This document shows, one piece after another, positions 55,285 to 64,000 of a stretch of DNA of 64,000 nucleotides. The position numbers and the translations under genes are program-made. Numbering within the stretch: position 1 is the first letter of the stretch; every line of letters begins with the position of its first letter. The DNA comes from Phytopseudomonas flavescens. GTDB taxonomy: Bacteria; Pseudomonadota; Gammaproteobacteria; Pseudomonadales; Pseudomonadaceae. The stretch is from the NCBI RefSeq assembly GCF_900100535.1, contig NZ_FNDG01000015.1:1-64000 (forward strand), given 5' to 3'. The notes beneath the pieces were generated by a model. That model was not told the origin of the DNA and ran no database searches. It was given only the letters and a program-made list of their open reading frames with translations.

Positions 55285-56574
55285 TCAGAACAGCGCCAGC
55301 TTGATCACGCAGAACACCGCCAGCGCCACCAGCATGCCGTTGAGTTCACGGAAGCGACCGGCCAGGGTCTTGGCGGCGACCCAGGTGATGAAGCCGAAGG
55401 CGATACCGGTAGCGATCGAGTAGGTCAGTGGCATCGCCAGGGCGGTGACTACCACGGGGGCGGCCACGGTGATGTCGCTCCATTCGATCTCGGCCATGCC
55501 GGAAGCCATCAGCACGGCGACGAACAGCAGCGCCGGCGCCGTGGCGAAGGCCGGCACGCTACCGGCCAGGGGAGCGAAGAACAGGGCGAACAGGAACAGC
55601 ACGGCGACCACGATGGCGGTCAGCCCGGTGCGCCCGCCAGCGCTGACGCCAGCCGCCGACTCGATGTAGCTGGTGGTGGTCGAGGTACCCAGCAGCGAGC
55701 CCCCCAGGGCTGCGGTGCTGTCGGCGATCAGGGCGCGGCCCATCTTCGGCAGGTGACCGTCCTTGCGCATCAGCCCGGCTTTCTTGGCTACGGCGATCAG
55801 GGTGCCGGAGTTGTCGAACAGGTCGACGAACAGGAAGGCGAAGATCACGCTGATCAGGCCGACATCCAGCGCTCCGGCGATATCCAGCTGCATGAAGGTC
55901 GGCGCCAGGGAGGGCGGCATCGACACCAGGCCGCCGAACTCGCTGACCCCGAGCAGAATGCTCAGCCCGGTGACCACCAGGATGCTGATCAGCACCGCGC
56001 CGGTGATGCGCAGCGCCTCCATGCCGATGATCAGAAAGAAACCGAGAATCGCCAGCAGCGCCGCGGGCGAACCCAGGTTGCCGAGGCCGACCATGGTCGC
56101 CGGATTGGCGGCGACGATACCGGCGTTCTGCAGGGCGATGAGTGCCAGGAACAGGCCGATACCGGCGGCGATGGCCGAGCGCAGCTCCAGCGGAATGCTG
56201 TTGATGATCCACTCGCGGATCTTGAAGATCGACAGCAGGAAGAACAGGCACGCCGAGAGGAACACTGCACCCAGTGCCACCTGCCAGCTATGGCCCATGC
56301 CCATCACCACGGTGTAGGTGAAGAAGGCGTTTAGGCCCATGCCCGGCGCCAGGGCGATCGGGTAGTTGGCGATCAGGCCCATCACCGCGGAACCGAAGGC
56401 GGCCGCCAGGCAGGTGGCGACGAACACCGCGCCCTTGTCCATGCCCGTCTCGCCGAGGATGCTCGGGTTGACGAACAGGATGTAGGCCATGGTCAGAAAA
56501 GTGGTGACCCCGGCGAGGATTTCGGTGCGCACGTTGGTGTTGTGTGCTTTGAGTTGGAACAGTCTTTCCAGCAT
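55285..56574 (-). CDS. Purine (adenine/hypoxanthine/guanine) permease, AzgA-like NCS2 family
   Basis: A membrane protein of 429 residues with 12 or so transmembrane segments. It begins MLERLFQLKAHNTNVRTEIL, a typical AzgA/PbuG-type start, followed by GVTTFLTMAYILFVNPSIL and ANYPIALAPGMGLNAFFTYT, the conserved NCS2 blocks. The FDLFDNSGTLIAV-like segment (FLFVDLFDNSGTLIAVAKKA) contains the substrate-binding acidic residues. It imports purine bases by proton symport. It is monocistronic, convergent with the SDR gene. The 185 bp upstream shows no recognisable purine riboswitch. Confidence 0.92.
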   Translation of the reverse strand: MLERLFQLKAHNTNVRTEILAGVTTFLTMAYILFVNPSILGETGMDKGAVFVATCLAAAFGSAVMGLIANYPIALAPGMGLNAFFTYTVVMGMGHSWQVALGAVFLSACLFFLLSIFKIREWIINSIPLELRSAIAAGIGLFLALIALQNAGIVAANPATMVGLGNLGSPAALLAILGFFLIIGMEALRITGAVLISILVVTGLSILLGVSEFGGLVSMPPSLAPTFMQLDIAGALDVGLISVIFAFLFVDLFDNSGTLIAVAKKAGLMRKDGHLPKMGRALIADSTAALGGSLLGTSTTTSYIESAAGVSAGGRTGLTAIVVAVLFLFALFFAPLAGSVPAFATAPALLFVAVLMASGMAEIEWSDITVAAPVVVTALAMPLTYSIATGIAFGFITWVAAKTLAGRFRELNGMLVALAVFCVIKLALF

Positions 56575-56776
56575 GCGGGGGCTCCCGGGGCGGCGAACGT
56601 GCGTTGACAGAGGCAGAGGGCAAACAAAAGCACATCACGTGCCATCCGGGCCGGCTTGCGCGAGCGAAGGTTGACCCCGGGGTGTTGTCGATCCGCGAAA
56701 GCGCGGCATCATAGCAGCTTCACTGCGCGGCCTGATCAAGCACTTTTGGCGGGCACGGCGTCCGTTGGAGGCGGAT

Positions 56777-58015
56777 TCAGGGCCTGTCGTCACCCACCAG
56801 GGGATCATGCAGGCGGTCGCGGCTCGACAGTGCCGGGAACAGTTTGATCCACAGCACGCTGATGGCGATGGCGCCCACACCGCCCATCAACACCGCCGGC
56901 ACGGTACCGAACCAGGCGGCGCTGACCCCGGCGCGGAAGTCGCCGAGCTGGTTGGAGGCGCCGATGAACAGGCTGTTGACCGCGCCGACCCGGCCGCGCA
57001 TCGCGTCTGGCGTCTGCAATTGCACGAAGGCGCCGCGGATCACCATGCTGACCATGTCCGCGGCGCCGAGCAGCACCAGCGTGGCCAGGCTGAACCACAG
57101 CGAGGTGGACAGGCCGAAGCCGATGGTCGCCACCCCGAAGATCGCCACCGAGCCGAGGATCACTGGGCCGACCCGGCGCTCGATGGGGTGGCGCGCCAGC
57201 CAGATCGACATCAGCAGAGCGCCCACCGCTGGCGCCGAACGCAGCAGGCCGAGGCCCCAGGGGCCGGTGAGCAGGATGTCCTTGGCGAACACCGGCAGCA
57301 GCGCCGTGGCGCCCCCGAGCAGCACGGCGAACATGTCCATGGAGATGGCGCCGAAGACTTCCGGGCGGCTGCGGATGAAGCGGAAACCGGCCAGAAGAGA
57401 CTCCACCGAGATCTTCTGTTTCAACGGCTTCTGCTGCGACGGCAGGCTGAGCATCATGGCCATGGCGATCATGTACAGCACCAGTGCAGGGCCGTAGACC
57501 CAGGCCGGCGCCACCGCGTAGAGCACGCCGCCGAGGGCCGGCGACACGATGGTGGCGGTCTGCATCGCCGAGCTGGACGCCGCCACCGCCGCGGGGAACA
57601 GGCCTGGCGGCACGATATTCGGCAGCAGCGCCTGGGTGGTGGGCATCTCGAAGGCCCGTGCGGTACCCATCATGAAGGCGATGACGAAGATCATCTCGCG
57701 GGTCAGGCTGCTGGTGCTGCTGCCGACCAGCAGGGTGATGGCCACCACGGCCTGGCCGCACTGGCACAGCGCCGCGACCTTGCGGCGGTCGAAGCGGTCG
57801 GCGACATGGCCGGTCAGCAGGATGAAGAGCACCTTCGGCAGGAATTCCACCAGGCCCACCAGGCCCAGGTCGAGGACGTTGCCGGTGAGGCTGTACATCT
57901 GCCAGCCGATGGCCACGGCGAGCATCTGGAAGCCACTGGCAGTGAACACCCGCGCCAGCCAGAAACGAATGAAGGGGGTGTGATGACGCAGCAGTAACTG
58001 ACCATGAACGGACAT
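56777..58015 (-). CDS. MFS transporter, EntS-like exporter family
   Basis: A protein of 412 residues from the ATG at 58015, with about 12 transmembrane segments. FTASGFQMLAVAIGWQMYSL and HVADRFDRRKVAALCQ are typical of the EntS/YbdA branch of the MFS (MFS_3), which includes siderophore and antibiotic exporters. MRGRVGAVNSLFIGASNQLG in the C half is a further family block. The substrate is unknown. It is a single gene, on the same strand as the preceding small membrane protein gene but separated by 107 bp. Confidence 0.85.
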   Translation of the reverse strand: MSVHGQLLLRHHTPFIRFWLARVFTASGFQMLAVAIGWQMYSLTGNVLDLGLVGLVEFLPKVLFILLTGHVADRFDRRKVAALCQCGQAVVAITLLVGSSTSSLTREMIFVIAFMMGTARAFEMPTTQALLPNIVPPGLFPAAVAASSSAMQTATIVSPALGGVLYAVAPAWVYGPALVLYMIAMAMMLSLPSQQKPLKQKISVESLLAGFRFIRSRPEVFGAISMDMFAVLLGGATALLPVFAKDILLTGPWGLGLLRSAPAVGALLMSIWLARHPIERRVGPVILGSVAIFGVATIGFGLSTSLWFSLATLVLLGAADMVSMVIRGAFVQLQTPDAMRGRVGAVNSLFIGASNQLGDFRAGVSAAWFGTVPAVLMGGVGAIAISVLWIKLFPALSSRDRLHDPLVGDDRP

Positions 58016-58122
58016 TGGAATACTTAGGCGGCTAACGACGGCCGGCCAGACTAGCATGTCCCTTGTAACATTTGGATGCGAAACCCGGCGCGGCGCGACG
58101 AGCTACCGCCGCCCTGGCGCGC

Positions 58123-58416
58123 TCAGCGAATCAGGCCACTGAGTAGCCACAGCCCGAGCAGCAGCCAGATCAGCCCGCCGATCACCGAGCCGCGCATGAA
58201 CGAGCGCACCGCGCTGTAGAGCAGCACCAGGCCGAGCAGCAGCACGGCGATGCTGAGCAGCGAGGGGGTGACGCCCAGTGCGCCGGACATGCCGTCGATG
58301 AAGCTGGCGACCGCACCGCCCAGCAGGCCGATCACGCCGCTCAGGGCGTCGACGATGAAGCGGATGAACGAGCCGAACGCCTCACCGAGGGATTCGAAAA
58401 AACCTTCTACGCGCAT
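58123..58416 (-). CDS. Small hypothetical membrane protein
   Basis: A protein of 97 residues from the ATG at 58416, with AGGA seven bases upstream. The N-terminal half is amphipathic (RVEGFFESLGEAFGSFIRFI), followed by three hydrophobic stretches (about 27-44, 54-70 and 77-95). No family was recognised. Codon use is like the host. Position after the signalling cluster gives no clear functional hint. Confidence 0.6.
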   Translation of the reverse strand: MRVEGFFESLGEAFGSFIRFIVDALSGVIGLLGGAVASFIDGMSGALGVTPSLLSIAVLLLGLVLLYSAVRSFMRGSVIGGLIWLLLGLWLLSGLIR

Positions 58417-58597
58417 GGACACATTCCTGGAAAGCAAGAGAGGCGGTCAACAAATGGCCGGGAGCGATTCTCGACGTCGATCGCGCCGGCCCACAGCGGT
58501 GGCGGGCCGGAAAACCGACGTGCTGGCCTATTGGGCTGCCTGGCGCAGGCGGAGTTCCCGCCGTTTGCGCGTGGGCCTGTGGCACCGGTTGCCGGGG

Positions 58598-59200
58598 TCA
58601 TGCGTCGAGCAGTGCCCTGATGGTGGCGGCCAGCGCTTCGAACGAGAACGGTTTGGCGATCATCTGCGTGCCGTCGCCCGAGACGGCGTCGCCTGCTACT
58701 GCCGCCTCGACATGGCCGCTGCTGAACAGCACCCTGAGGCCGGGCTGTCGATGCCGCGCGGCATCGGCGAGCTGGCGGCCGTTCATGCCGGGCAGGCCGA
58801 CATCGGTGAGCAGCAGGTCGAGCGGCGCGTGTTGCTCCAGCAGGCTCAGGGCACTTTGCGCGTCGCCGGCCTGGATCAACTGGTAGCCAAGTTCTTCCAG
58901 CGCCTCGACGACCAGCATGCGCACTACCTTGTCGTCCTCCACCAGCAGAATCCGTTCGCCTTTACCCCTTGCCGCCGCTGGCGCGACGCTGTGCAGGGGA
59001 GGCGTGGGCGCAGGGTCTGTTGACGTTTCACGCACGGCCGCGCCGGAGCCCGTTTTGCCGCGAGGCAAGGCACGAGCCGCGACGTTTAGCGGGCTAAATG
59101 AGCCGGCGAGAAACGCCGCATCGCGGCAAAACGGGCCCGGCCCTGAGGGTTGCGCGGGAAATCTCGCCATGCGTCGTTGGAGGACTTGGCAAGGGAACAA
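58598..59200 (-). pseudogene. Receiver-domain remainder of a split hybrid histidine kinase
   Basis: The last 125 or so codons encode a complete receiver domain (GKGERILLVEDDKVVRMLVV, then LLLTDVGLPGMNGRQLADA with the phospho-acceptor Asp, and MIAKPFSFEAL with the Lys). The first 60 or so codons of the open frame lie inside the inverted-repeat element and are not family sequence. Start codons there (TTG at 59200, ATG at 59170) have no ribosome binding site, so expression is doubtful. Originally this was the C-terminal receiver of the kinase now at 59221-60984; see the element entry. It could still act as a free receiver if translated. Confidence 0.8.
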
Positions 59201-59280
59201 CCATTCCCTGCGTCCTCCGCCTAGCCTGGCGAGATTTCTCGCGGCAACGCGGCTCGCGCTGAAACGTCAACAGACCCTAG
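58998..59280. mobile_element. 283-bp MITE-like element inserted in a hybrid kinase gene
   Basis: Perfect 19-bp terminal inverted repeats, AGGGTCTGTTGACGTTTCA at 59012-59030 and its complement at 59260-59278, enclose GC-rich sequence without a transposase. GTGCAGG occurs directly outside on both sides (58991-58997 and 59281-59287) as a candidate 7-bp target duplication. Fourteen bases lie between the left duplicate and its repeat but only two on the right, so the exact element ends are uncertain. Removing one duplicate plus the insert (290 bp) fuses the kinase and receiver frames. Confidence 0.8.
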
Positions 59281-60984
59281 GTGCAGGCGCGGCAGGTAGA
59301 GGTCGAGGGTGGTGCCGAGGCCGACCTGGCTGCTCAATTGCAGGTAGCCACCGGTCTGCTTCACGAAGCCATAGACCATCGACAGGCCCAGGCCAGTGCC
59401 CTGGCCGATGGGCTTGGTGGTGAAGAACGGTTCGAAGGCGTGGCCAATGATCTGCTCGGACATGCCACTGCCGGTGTCGCTGACCGACAGCAGCAGGTAG
59501 TCCCCGGCCGGCACCTGGTAATGCAGCGCGTCCGCCTCGCGCAGTTGCGTATTGCGGGTCTCGATGCGCAGCGTCCCGCCCGCCGGCATGGCGTCACGGG
59601 CATTGATGACCAGGTTGAGCAGCGCATTTTCCAGTTGATGGCCATCGCTGCGGGTCGGCCACAGGTCGTCGGCGAGCCGGATCTCCAGGTTGATCTGCTC
59701 ACCCAGGGTTCGCACCAGCAGCTCCTCGATGGCGTGCACCAGGGCATTGACCTCCACTGCACGCATGTCCAGCGACTGACGCCGGGCGAACGCCAGCAGG
59801 CGGTGGGTCAGGGACGCGCCGCGGTTGGCCGAGGCGATGGCGGCGTCGATGAATTTCATCAGCGATGGGGCGTCGGCGGCCGGCAGCTTGCGCTGGATCA
59901 GCTCCAGGCTGCCGAGAATACCGGCCAGCAAGTTGTTGAAGTCATGGGCGATGCCCCCGGTGAGCTGGCCGATGGCTTCCATTTTCTGTGCCTGGCGCAG
60001 CTGTTCCTCGGCCTGGGTGCGTTGCAGCACGGCTTCGTCGACGCGTTCCTCGAGGGTCTGGGTCAGTTGCCGCAGGGCCAGTTCGGTCTGCTTGTGCTCA
60101 TCGATATCGATCAGTACCCCGGGCAAGCGCAGCGGCGTGCCGTCGGTTGCCCGTTCGCAGCGGCCATTGGCTTCGATCCAGCGGTAGCCGCCGTCCGCCT
60201 GGCGCAGGCGGTAATGGGCACGCAGCGCACCGCCGGTCTGCAGGCTCTGGGCGATCGACGCCTGCAGGCCGGGAAGGTCGTGCGGGTGGATGGCGGTCGT
60301 CACGCGCTCCAGCGTCATCCCCGTGCTGGCCTCCAGGGTGCCGATGGAGAAGGCGCGGGCGAAGCGTTCATCGCCGGTCACCCGGTCGTTGGCGATGTCC
60401 CACACCCAGGTGCCCATTACCGCGCCGGCATTGAGCGCCAGTTCGATGCGCTGGTTGGCGCTGCGCAATTCGGCTTCGGCCTGCACGCGTTGCTGGGTGG
60501 CGGTGACCTGGCTGGTGGTTTCCACCACGATGCACATCATGCCGTGGGAGTTGCCCCGGGCGTCGAGCAAGGGGTTGTAGTACAGGTTCATCCAGGCGTC
60601 GTCCGGCAGCCCCGGGCGGCGTAGCGGCAGGTGAAGGTTTTCCTGGGCCATCGATTGGCCGGCCAGGCCGGCGCTGATCACCTGCCGGTTCCATTCGGCG
60701 ATTTCCGGCCACGCGCGTTCGGCCGGCAGGCCGAAGATGGCCGGGTGGCGCTGGCCGGCAAAGGTGGCATAGGCATCGTTGTAGATCAGTACACCGCTCG
60801 GGCCGCAGAGCAGCACGATGGGCGTGGGCGAGGACAGCATCAGGCGGGTGGCGCCGAGCAGAACCTCCGGCCATTGGCTGATCGCGCCGAGTGGGGTGGC
60901 GGCCCAGTCGAAGCGGCGGATGAGGTCGACGGTCTCGCCGGATTGGCCAGCGAACAGGCAGGGTTCTAGGGGCATGATCGGCAT
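59221..60984 (-). CDS. PAS histidine kinase, truncated by element insertion
   Basis: A protein of 587 residues from the ATG at 60984; the frame opens at a TTG three codons earlier. It has no transmembrane segments. Order: two PAS-type sensor domains (about 25-160, [20 protein letters not shown]; and about 175-300, [20 protein letters not shown]), coiled coil (about 300-335), HisKA with H347 ([20 protein letters not shown]), and HATPase ([20 protein letters not shown], then [13 protein letters not shown] and [14 protein letters not shown]). The last 19 or so residues (after LYLPRLHL) are encoded by the element. The lost partner is the receiver at 58598-59200. The kinase core is intact and may still be active. 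Confidence 0.88.
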   Translation of the reverse strand: MPIMPLEPCLFAGQSGETVDLIRRFDWAATPLGAISQWPEVLLGATRLMLSSPTPIVLLCGPSGVLIYNDAYATFAGQRHPAIFGLPAERAWPEIAEWNRQVISAGLAGQSMAQENLHLPLRRPGLPDDAWMNLYYNPLLDARGNSHGMMCIVVETTSQVTATQQRVQAEAELRSANQRIELALNAGAVMGTWVWDIANDRVTGDERFARAFSIGTLEASTGMTLERVTTAIHPHDLPGLQASIAQSLQTGGALRAHYRLRQADGGYRWIEANGRCERATDGTPLRLPGVLIDIDEHKQTELALRQLTQTLEERVDEAVLQRTQAEEQLRQAQKMEAIGQLTGGIAHDFNNLLAGILGSLELIQRKLPAADAPSLMKFIDAAIASANRGASLTHRLLAFARRQSLDMRAVEVNALVHAIEELLVRTLGEQINLEIRLADDLWPTRSDGHQLENALLNLVINARDAMPAGGTLRIETRNTQLREADALHYQVPAGDYLLLSVSDTGSGMSEQIIGHAFEPFFTTKPIGQGTGLGLSMVYGFVKQTGGYLQLSSQVGLGTTLDLYLPRLHLGSVDVSARAALPREISPG

Positions 60985-61079
60985 CGCGGGCAAGGAGCGT
61001 GATGGGCTGGCGCAGCGCTGCCGCGCCCGGTCCGGGTTGCTCGGTGGCAGCGGCCTGCCAGCTGTGGCGCGGCAGGCAT

Positions 61080-63470
61080 TCAGCCGGGTTTGGCGGCGGC
61101 GAGGGCGTGATGCAGTTTTTCCGCCAGTTCTTCGCTGCGGTACGGCTTCTGCACGATGAAGGCTTCATCGGCGTCCAGCCCCCCCAGCTCGGCATAGCCG
61201 GTGACGAACACCACCGGCAATGCCGGGAAACGCTGACGGGCGACCTGCGCGAGCTCTGCGCCGTTCATGCCGGGCATCGCGAAATCGGCCAGCAGCAGGT
61301 CGATGTCGCCATCGAGCTGGCTCAGCGCCTGGGTACCACTACCCGCTTCGCGCACCTGGTAACCCAGGGCGTCCAGGGTCTGCGCGGTGACTTCGCGCAC
61401 CCGTGGGTCATCGTCGACCAGCAGAATGGTGCGCTGCGCACCATGCTCGGCCACCGGCAGTGGCTGGCTGGAGATTTCATCGTTTGGCTGGACGATGTCG
61501 CGCAGGCCCGGCAGGTACACCTTGACGGTGGTGCCGATGCCCATTTCCGTGAGGATGCGGGCGCCGCCGCCGGACTGCTTGGCGAAACCGAAGACCTGGG
61601 CCAGGCCCAGGCCCGAGCCCTTGCCGATTTCCTTGGTGGTGAAGAAGGGCTCGAAGGCCTTGGCCAGCACCGCCTCGCTCATGCCGCTGCCGGAGTCCTG
61701 CACCGATAGCACCACATAGTCACCGGGCTCCGGGTCTTCGGCGCGGCGCGCCGCCTCGCTGATCACCTCGTTGCTGGTGCCCAGGCGCAGGCTGCCACCG
61801 CCGGCCATGGCATCGCGGGCGTTGATCGCCAGGTTGAGAATGATCAGCTCGATCTGCGTCGGGTCGACCCGGGCGTGCCAGAGGCCGGGCTGGGTGGTGG
61901 TTTCTATCAATACGCTGCCGCCCAGGGTGCTTTTCAGCAATTCCAGCATGCCAAGCACGGTTTCGCCCAGGTTGACCGCTTCCGGCACCAGGCGCTGGCG
62001 CCGCGAGAAGGCCAGCAACTGGCCGGTCAGCTTGGCGCCGCGCTCGCCAGCGTCGGTGATGTTCTGCAGGCGGCTGCGTGCCTTGTCCAGCGTGCCTCTC
62101 TCCAGGTCGCGGATGAGGAAGCTGGTGCTGGTCAACACCACGGTCAGCAGGTTGTTGAAGTCGTGGGCCACGCCGGCGGTGAGCTGGCCGATCGCTTCCA
62201 GTCTTTGCATCTGTTGCAGCGTCGCTTCGACGCGCTCGCGTTCGGCGATTTGCTCGCGCAGTTGCTGGTTGGTGGCAGCCAGTTCCTCGACCACCGTCCT
62301 TTCGTGGGTGATGTCGCGCACGGCGGCGTAGAGCAGGTCGTCTTCGCGCACCAGAATCCATGACAGCCAGTGATAATCGCCGCTGGCGTGGCGCAGGCGA
62401 TTGACGAAACGCACCGAGACGTTTTCCGAGGTCACCTGCCCGATCTGTTCCAGCGTGTCGTCGAGATCCTCGGGGTGCACCAGTTCCCACAACGGCCCCT
62501 TGAGCAGCTCCTGGCGCGACCAGCCGAGGGTCTGTTCCCAGGCCGGGTTCAGTGCGCTGGGGCGCATGTCGAGACGCAGTACGGCGAGCAGGTCGCGGGA
62601 CAGTTCCCAGTTGCGGTCGCGCTCGCGGGTGCGCTTTTCGACACGTTCACCGAGCATGTCGTTGAGCCGCAGCAGGGCTTCGTTGGCCTGTTTCTGTTCG
62701 GTGATGTCATGCAGCACGCCGAGGAAACGCGCGCAGTGGCCGTTTTCGAAGAAGGCCTGGCCACGAGCGGAAATCCAGCGCTCGCTGCCGTTGCTCAGGG
62801 GCAGGCGGAATTCGGCCTGGAACTCGTTGCCGGTATCCGACGCCAGGGCCTCGCCCACACGCTGCTGCAAGTGCGCAAGATCGTCCGCATGGCAGCGGCT
62901 GTAGAACATCGCCATGTCGACCTCTGCGCCGGGCGGCAGCTCGTAGAGTGCCCGGCAGCGCTCGTCCCAGACCATGGTGTCGGTCGCCGGCAGGTAGTCC
63001 CACATGCCCATGCGCGCCGCGCCAATGGCCAGCCGTGCACGGGCTTCGACCGACTGCAGCGTGTCTTCGACGCGGCGCCGCTCCCGTCGCTCGTGAACCT
63101 CGGCCATGGCGCGGTCGACGGCCTTGGGCAGAAACGGCAGGTTCTGCTTGAGCACGTAGTCGACGGCGCCCAGGCGCATCATCTCCACCGCGTGTTCTTC
63201 ACCGAACATGCCGGACAGGAAGATGAAGGGCGTCTCTGGCGCCAGGCGGCGAGCCACCTCCAGTGCCTGAGCCCCCGACGAGCCCGGCAGCAGGTAATCG
63301 GACAGGATCAGGTCGAAGTGGTCCTTCTGCAGTGCCTGTTCGGCAGCCAGGTGGTCGTAGACCAGCGTGCAGGCGACCGACAATCCGTTGCGTTCGAGGG
63401 TGAGCAGGGCCAGTTCCGCATCACGCGGACTGTCTTCGATGAACAGCAGTCTCAAGGGGTCGAACGGCAT
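61080..63470 (-). CDS. Hybrid histidine kinase: receiver-PAS-PAS-kinase-receiver
   Basis: A soluble protein of 796 residues. The N-terminal receiver has D58 (HFDLILSDYLLPGSSGAQAL). Two PAS domains follow (about 140-270 and 290-400, with the WISARGQAFFENGHCARFLG and LRHASGDYHWLSWILVREDD blocks). HisKA has H436 ([20 protein letters not shown]), and the HATPase shows NLAINARDAMAGGG, QDSGSGMSEAV and GSGLGLAQVFGFAK. The C-terminal receiver has a candidate D729 (LLLADFAMPGMNGAELAQ). No membrane anchor is seen, so it senses a cytoplasmic signal or takes phosphate from a partner. It sits between two signalling genes on the same strand. Confidence 0.92.
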   Translation of the reverse strand: MPFDPLRLLFIEDSPRDAELALLTLERNGLSVACTLVYDHLAAEQALQKDHFDLILSDYLLPGSSGAQALEVARRLAPETPFIFLSGMFGEEHAVEMMRLGAVDYVLKQNLPFLPKAVDRAMAEVHERRERRRVEDTLQSVEARARLAIGAARMGMWDYLPATDTMVWDERCRALYELPPGAEVDMAMFYSRCHADDLAHLQQRVGEALASDTGNEFQAEFRLPLSNGSERWISARGQAFFENGHCARFLGVLHDITEQKQANEALLRLNDMLGERVEKRTRERDRNWELSRDLLAVLRLDMRPSALNPAWEQTLGWSRQELLKGPLWELVHPEDLDDTLEQIGQVTSENVSVRFVNRLRHASGDYHWLSWILVREDDLLYAAVRDITHERTVVEELAATNQQLREQIAERERVEATLQQMQRLEAIGQLTAGVAHDFNNLLTVVLTSTSFLIRDLERGTLDKARSRLQNITDAGERGAKLTGQLLAFSRRQRLVPEAVNLGETVLGMLELLKSTLGGSVLIETTTQPGLWHARVDPTQIELIILNLAINARDAMAGGGSLRLGTSNEVISEAARRAEDPEPGDYVVLSVQDSGSGMSEAVLAKAFEPFFTTKEIGKGSGLGLAQVFGFAKQSGGGARILTEMGIGTTVKVYLPGLRDIVQPNDEISSQPLPVAEHGAQRTILLVDDDPRVREVTAQTLDALGYQVREAGSGTQALSQLDGDIDLLLADFAMPGMNGAELAQVARQRFPALPVVFVTGYAELGGLDADEAFIVQKPYRSEELAEKLHHALAAAKPG

Positions 63471-63531
63471 GTAGAAAGTCGTCGGTTACTGTCTGTGGTT
63501 GCCTCGCCCGGCAGGCGAAGCGTTGTGTCTG

Positions 63532-64000
63532 TCAGTCGTTATCGGATGGTGCGTCTATATCGGCTACGCGCCGCTGCAGGCGCAGCGAGCCGGGAGGCGG
63601 CTCGTTGAGCACCGCCCAGAATATACCCAGGTCGGAAATCGCCGAGACGAACGCCTTGAATTCGACTGGCTTGACGACGTAAGCGTTCACGTTCAATTCG
63701 TAGGCACGATGCAGGTCAGGGCCTTCGCGGGAGGACGTGAGCATGACGATCGGCAGGCTGCGCAGCTCGGGCGTGTTGCGCACCACCTGCAGCACCTCGA
63801 GGCCGTCGACCTTGGGCAGCTTGAGGTCGAGCATCATGATCGCCGGGTTGCCGGGCAGCCGGTCGGCGTGGTCGCCGCGGCGGAACAGGTAGTCCAGCGC
63901 TTCGGCGCCGTCACGCATGATGATCACATCATTGGCCAGTTGGCTGCGTTCCAGGGCTATCAGGGTCAGCTCCAGGTCGTGGGGGTTGTCCTCGACCAAC
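63532..64000 (-). CDS. Single-domain response regulator, Rcp1-like (N terminus cut by window edge)
   Basis: At least 155 residues of a stand-alone receiver; the start lies beyond 64000. The acidic pocket VEDNPHDLELTLIALERSQL and the phospho-acceptor region PAIMMLDLKLPKVDGLEVLQ are present, as are MLTSSREGPDLHRAYELNVN and YVVKPVEFKAF (Lys). The longer loops after the second strand are typical of Rcp1-type regulators, which often partner bacteriophytochromes or hybrid kinases. It is upstream of the hybrid kinase on the same strand with a 61-bp gap. Confidence 0.85.
   Translation of the reverse strand, partial: LVEDNPHDLELTLIALERSQLANDVIIMRDGAEALDYLFRRGDHADRLPGNPAIMMLDLKLPKVDGLEVLQVVRNTPELRSLPIVMLTSSREGPDLHRAYELNVNAYVVKPVEFKAFVSAISDLGIFWAVLNEPPPGSLRLQRRVADIDAPSDND

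Noticed and set aside
56575-56760. Purine riboswitch before the purine permease gene
   Set aside because: The conserved loop sequences of purine aptamers were not found, and such riboswitches are not typical of Pseudomonas.

Overview
The window is a GC-rich stretch of a Pseudomonas-type chromosome. The evidence is the gene content: PobR of the AraC type next to pobA, vanAB with a GntR-type VanR, the ech-vdh-fcs-aat-acd ferulate operon, OprD porins, a FecI/FecR/receptor triad, and a DctB/DctD pair next to a TRAP transporter. No RNA genes, CRISPR array or complete insertion sequence were seen. Most genes look chromosomal. The exceptions are a short AT-richer islet near 17.7-18.5 kb and a 283-bp inverted-repeat element near 59.1 kb.

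Layout. (1) 1-4.9 kb: the end of a C4-dicarboxylate TRAP operon (dctQ cut by the edge, dctP) with a clear sigma-54 promoter and upstream palindromes, followed by its sensor/activator pair dctB-dctD. (2) 5-8.3 kb: four overlapping dTDP-L-rhamnose genes (rfbB-rfbA-rfbC-rfbD). (3) 8.4-9.8 kb: a zinc metallopeptidase and a DUF411 protein. (4) 9.8-12 kb: pobA and divergent pobR. (5) 12-16.2 kb: a Fur-box-controlled iron uptake unit (sigma factor, anti-sigma factor, TonB-dependent receptor). (6) 16.7-24 kb: the vanillate module (vanR, vanAB, an AAHS transporter, an OprD porin) with operators that can be read in the sequence. (7) 24.2-34.4 kb: another AAHS transporter and a six-gene operon under a divergent LysR gene. 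It encodes an IlvD/Edd-type dehydratase, a two-subunit aconitase-X enzyme, an FAD oxidoreductase, an AAHS transporter and an OprD porin; I cannot assign its substrate. (8) 34.4-41.8 kb: the ferulate/p-coumarate operon ech-vdh-fcs-aat-acd. (9) 41.9-50.6 kb: one gene for a cyclic beta-glucan synthase-like protein of about 2,880 residues. (10) 50.9-58.4 kb: housekeeping and regulatory genes (Crp/Fnr, MarR, TrmA, LysR with a divergent SDR, a purine permease, an MFS exporter). (11) 58.6-64 kb: a two-component signalling cluster.

How it fits together. Ferulate and p-coumarate are activated by Fcs, cleaved by Ech and oxidised by Vdh to vanillate and 4-hydroxybenzoate. VanAB and PobA turn these into protocatechuate. 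The ring-cleavage (pca) genes are not in the window. Two porins and three aromatic-acid transporters supply substrates. Nearly all catabolic and uptake genes carry an A-rich AACAACAA/AACAATAA-type leader next to the ribosome binding site, which suggests joint Crc/Hfq catabolite repression.

The most notable structural find is at 58.6-61.0 kb. A hybrid histidine kinase gene has been cut in two by a 283-bp element with perfect 19-bp inverted repeats. Collapsing the flanking 7-bp direct repeat restores one open frame of about 698 codons. A degenerate relative of the element lies beside a truncated acetyltransferase gene at 17.6 kb.
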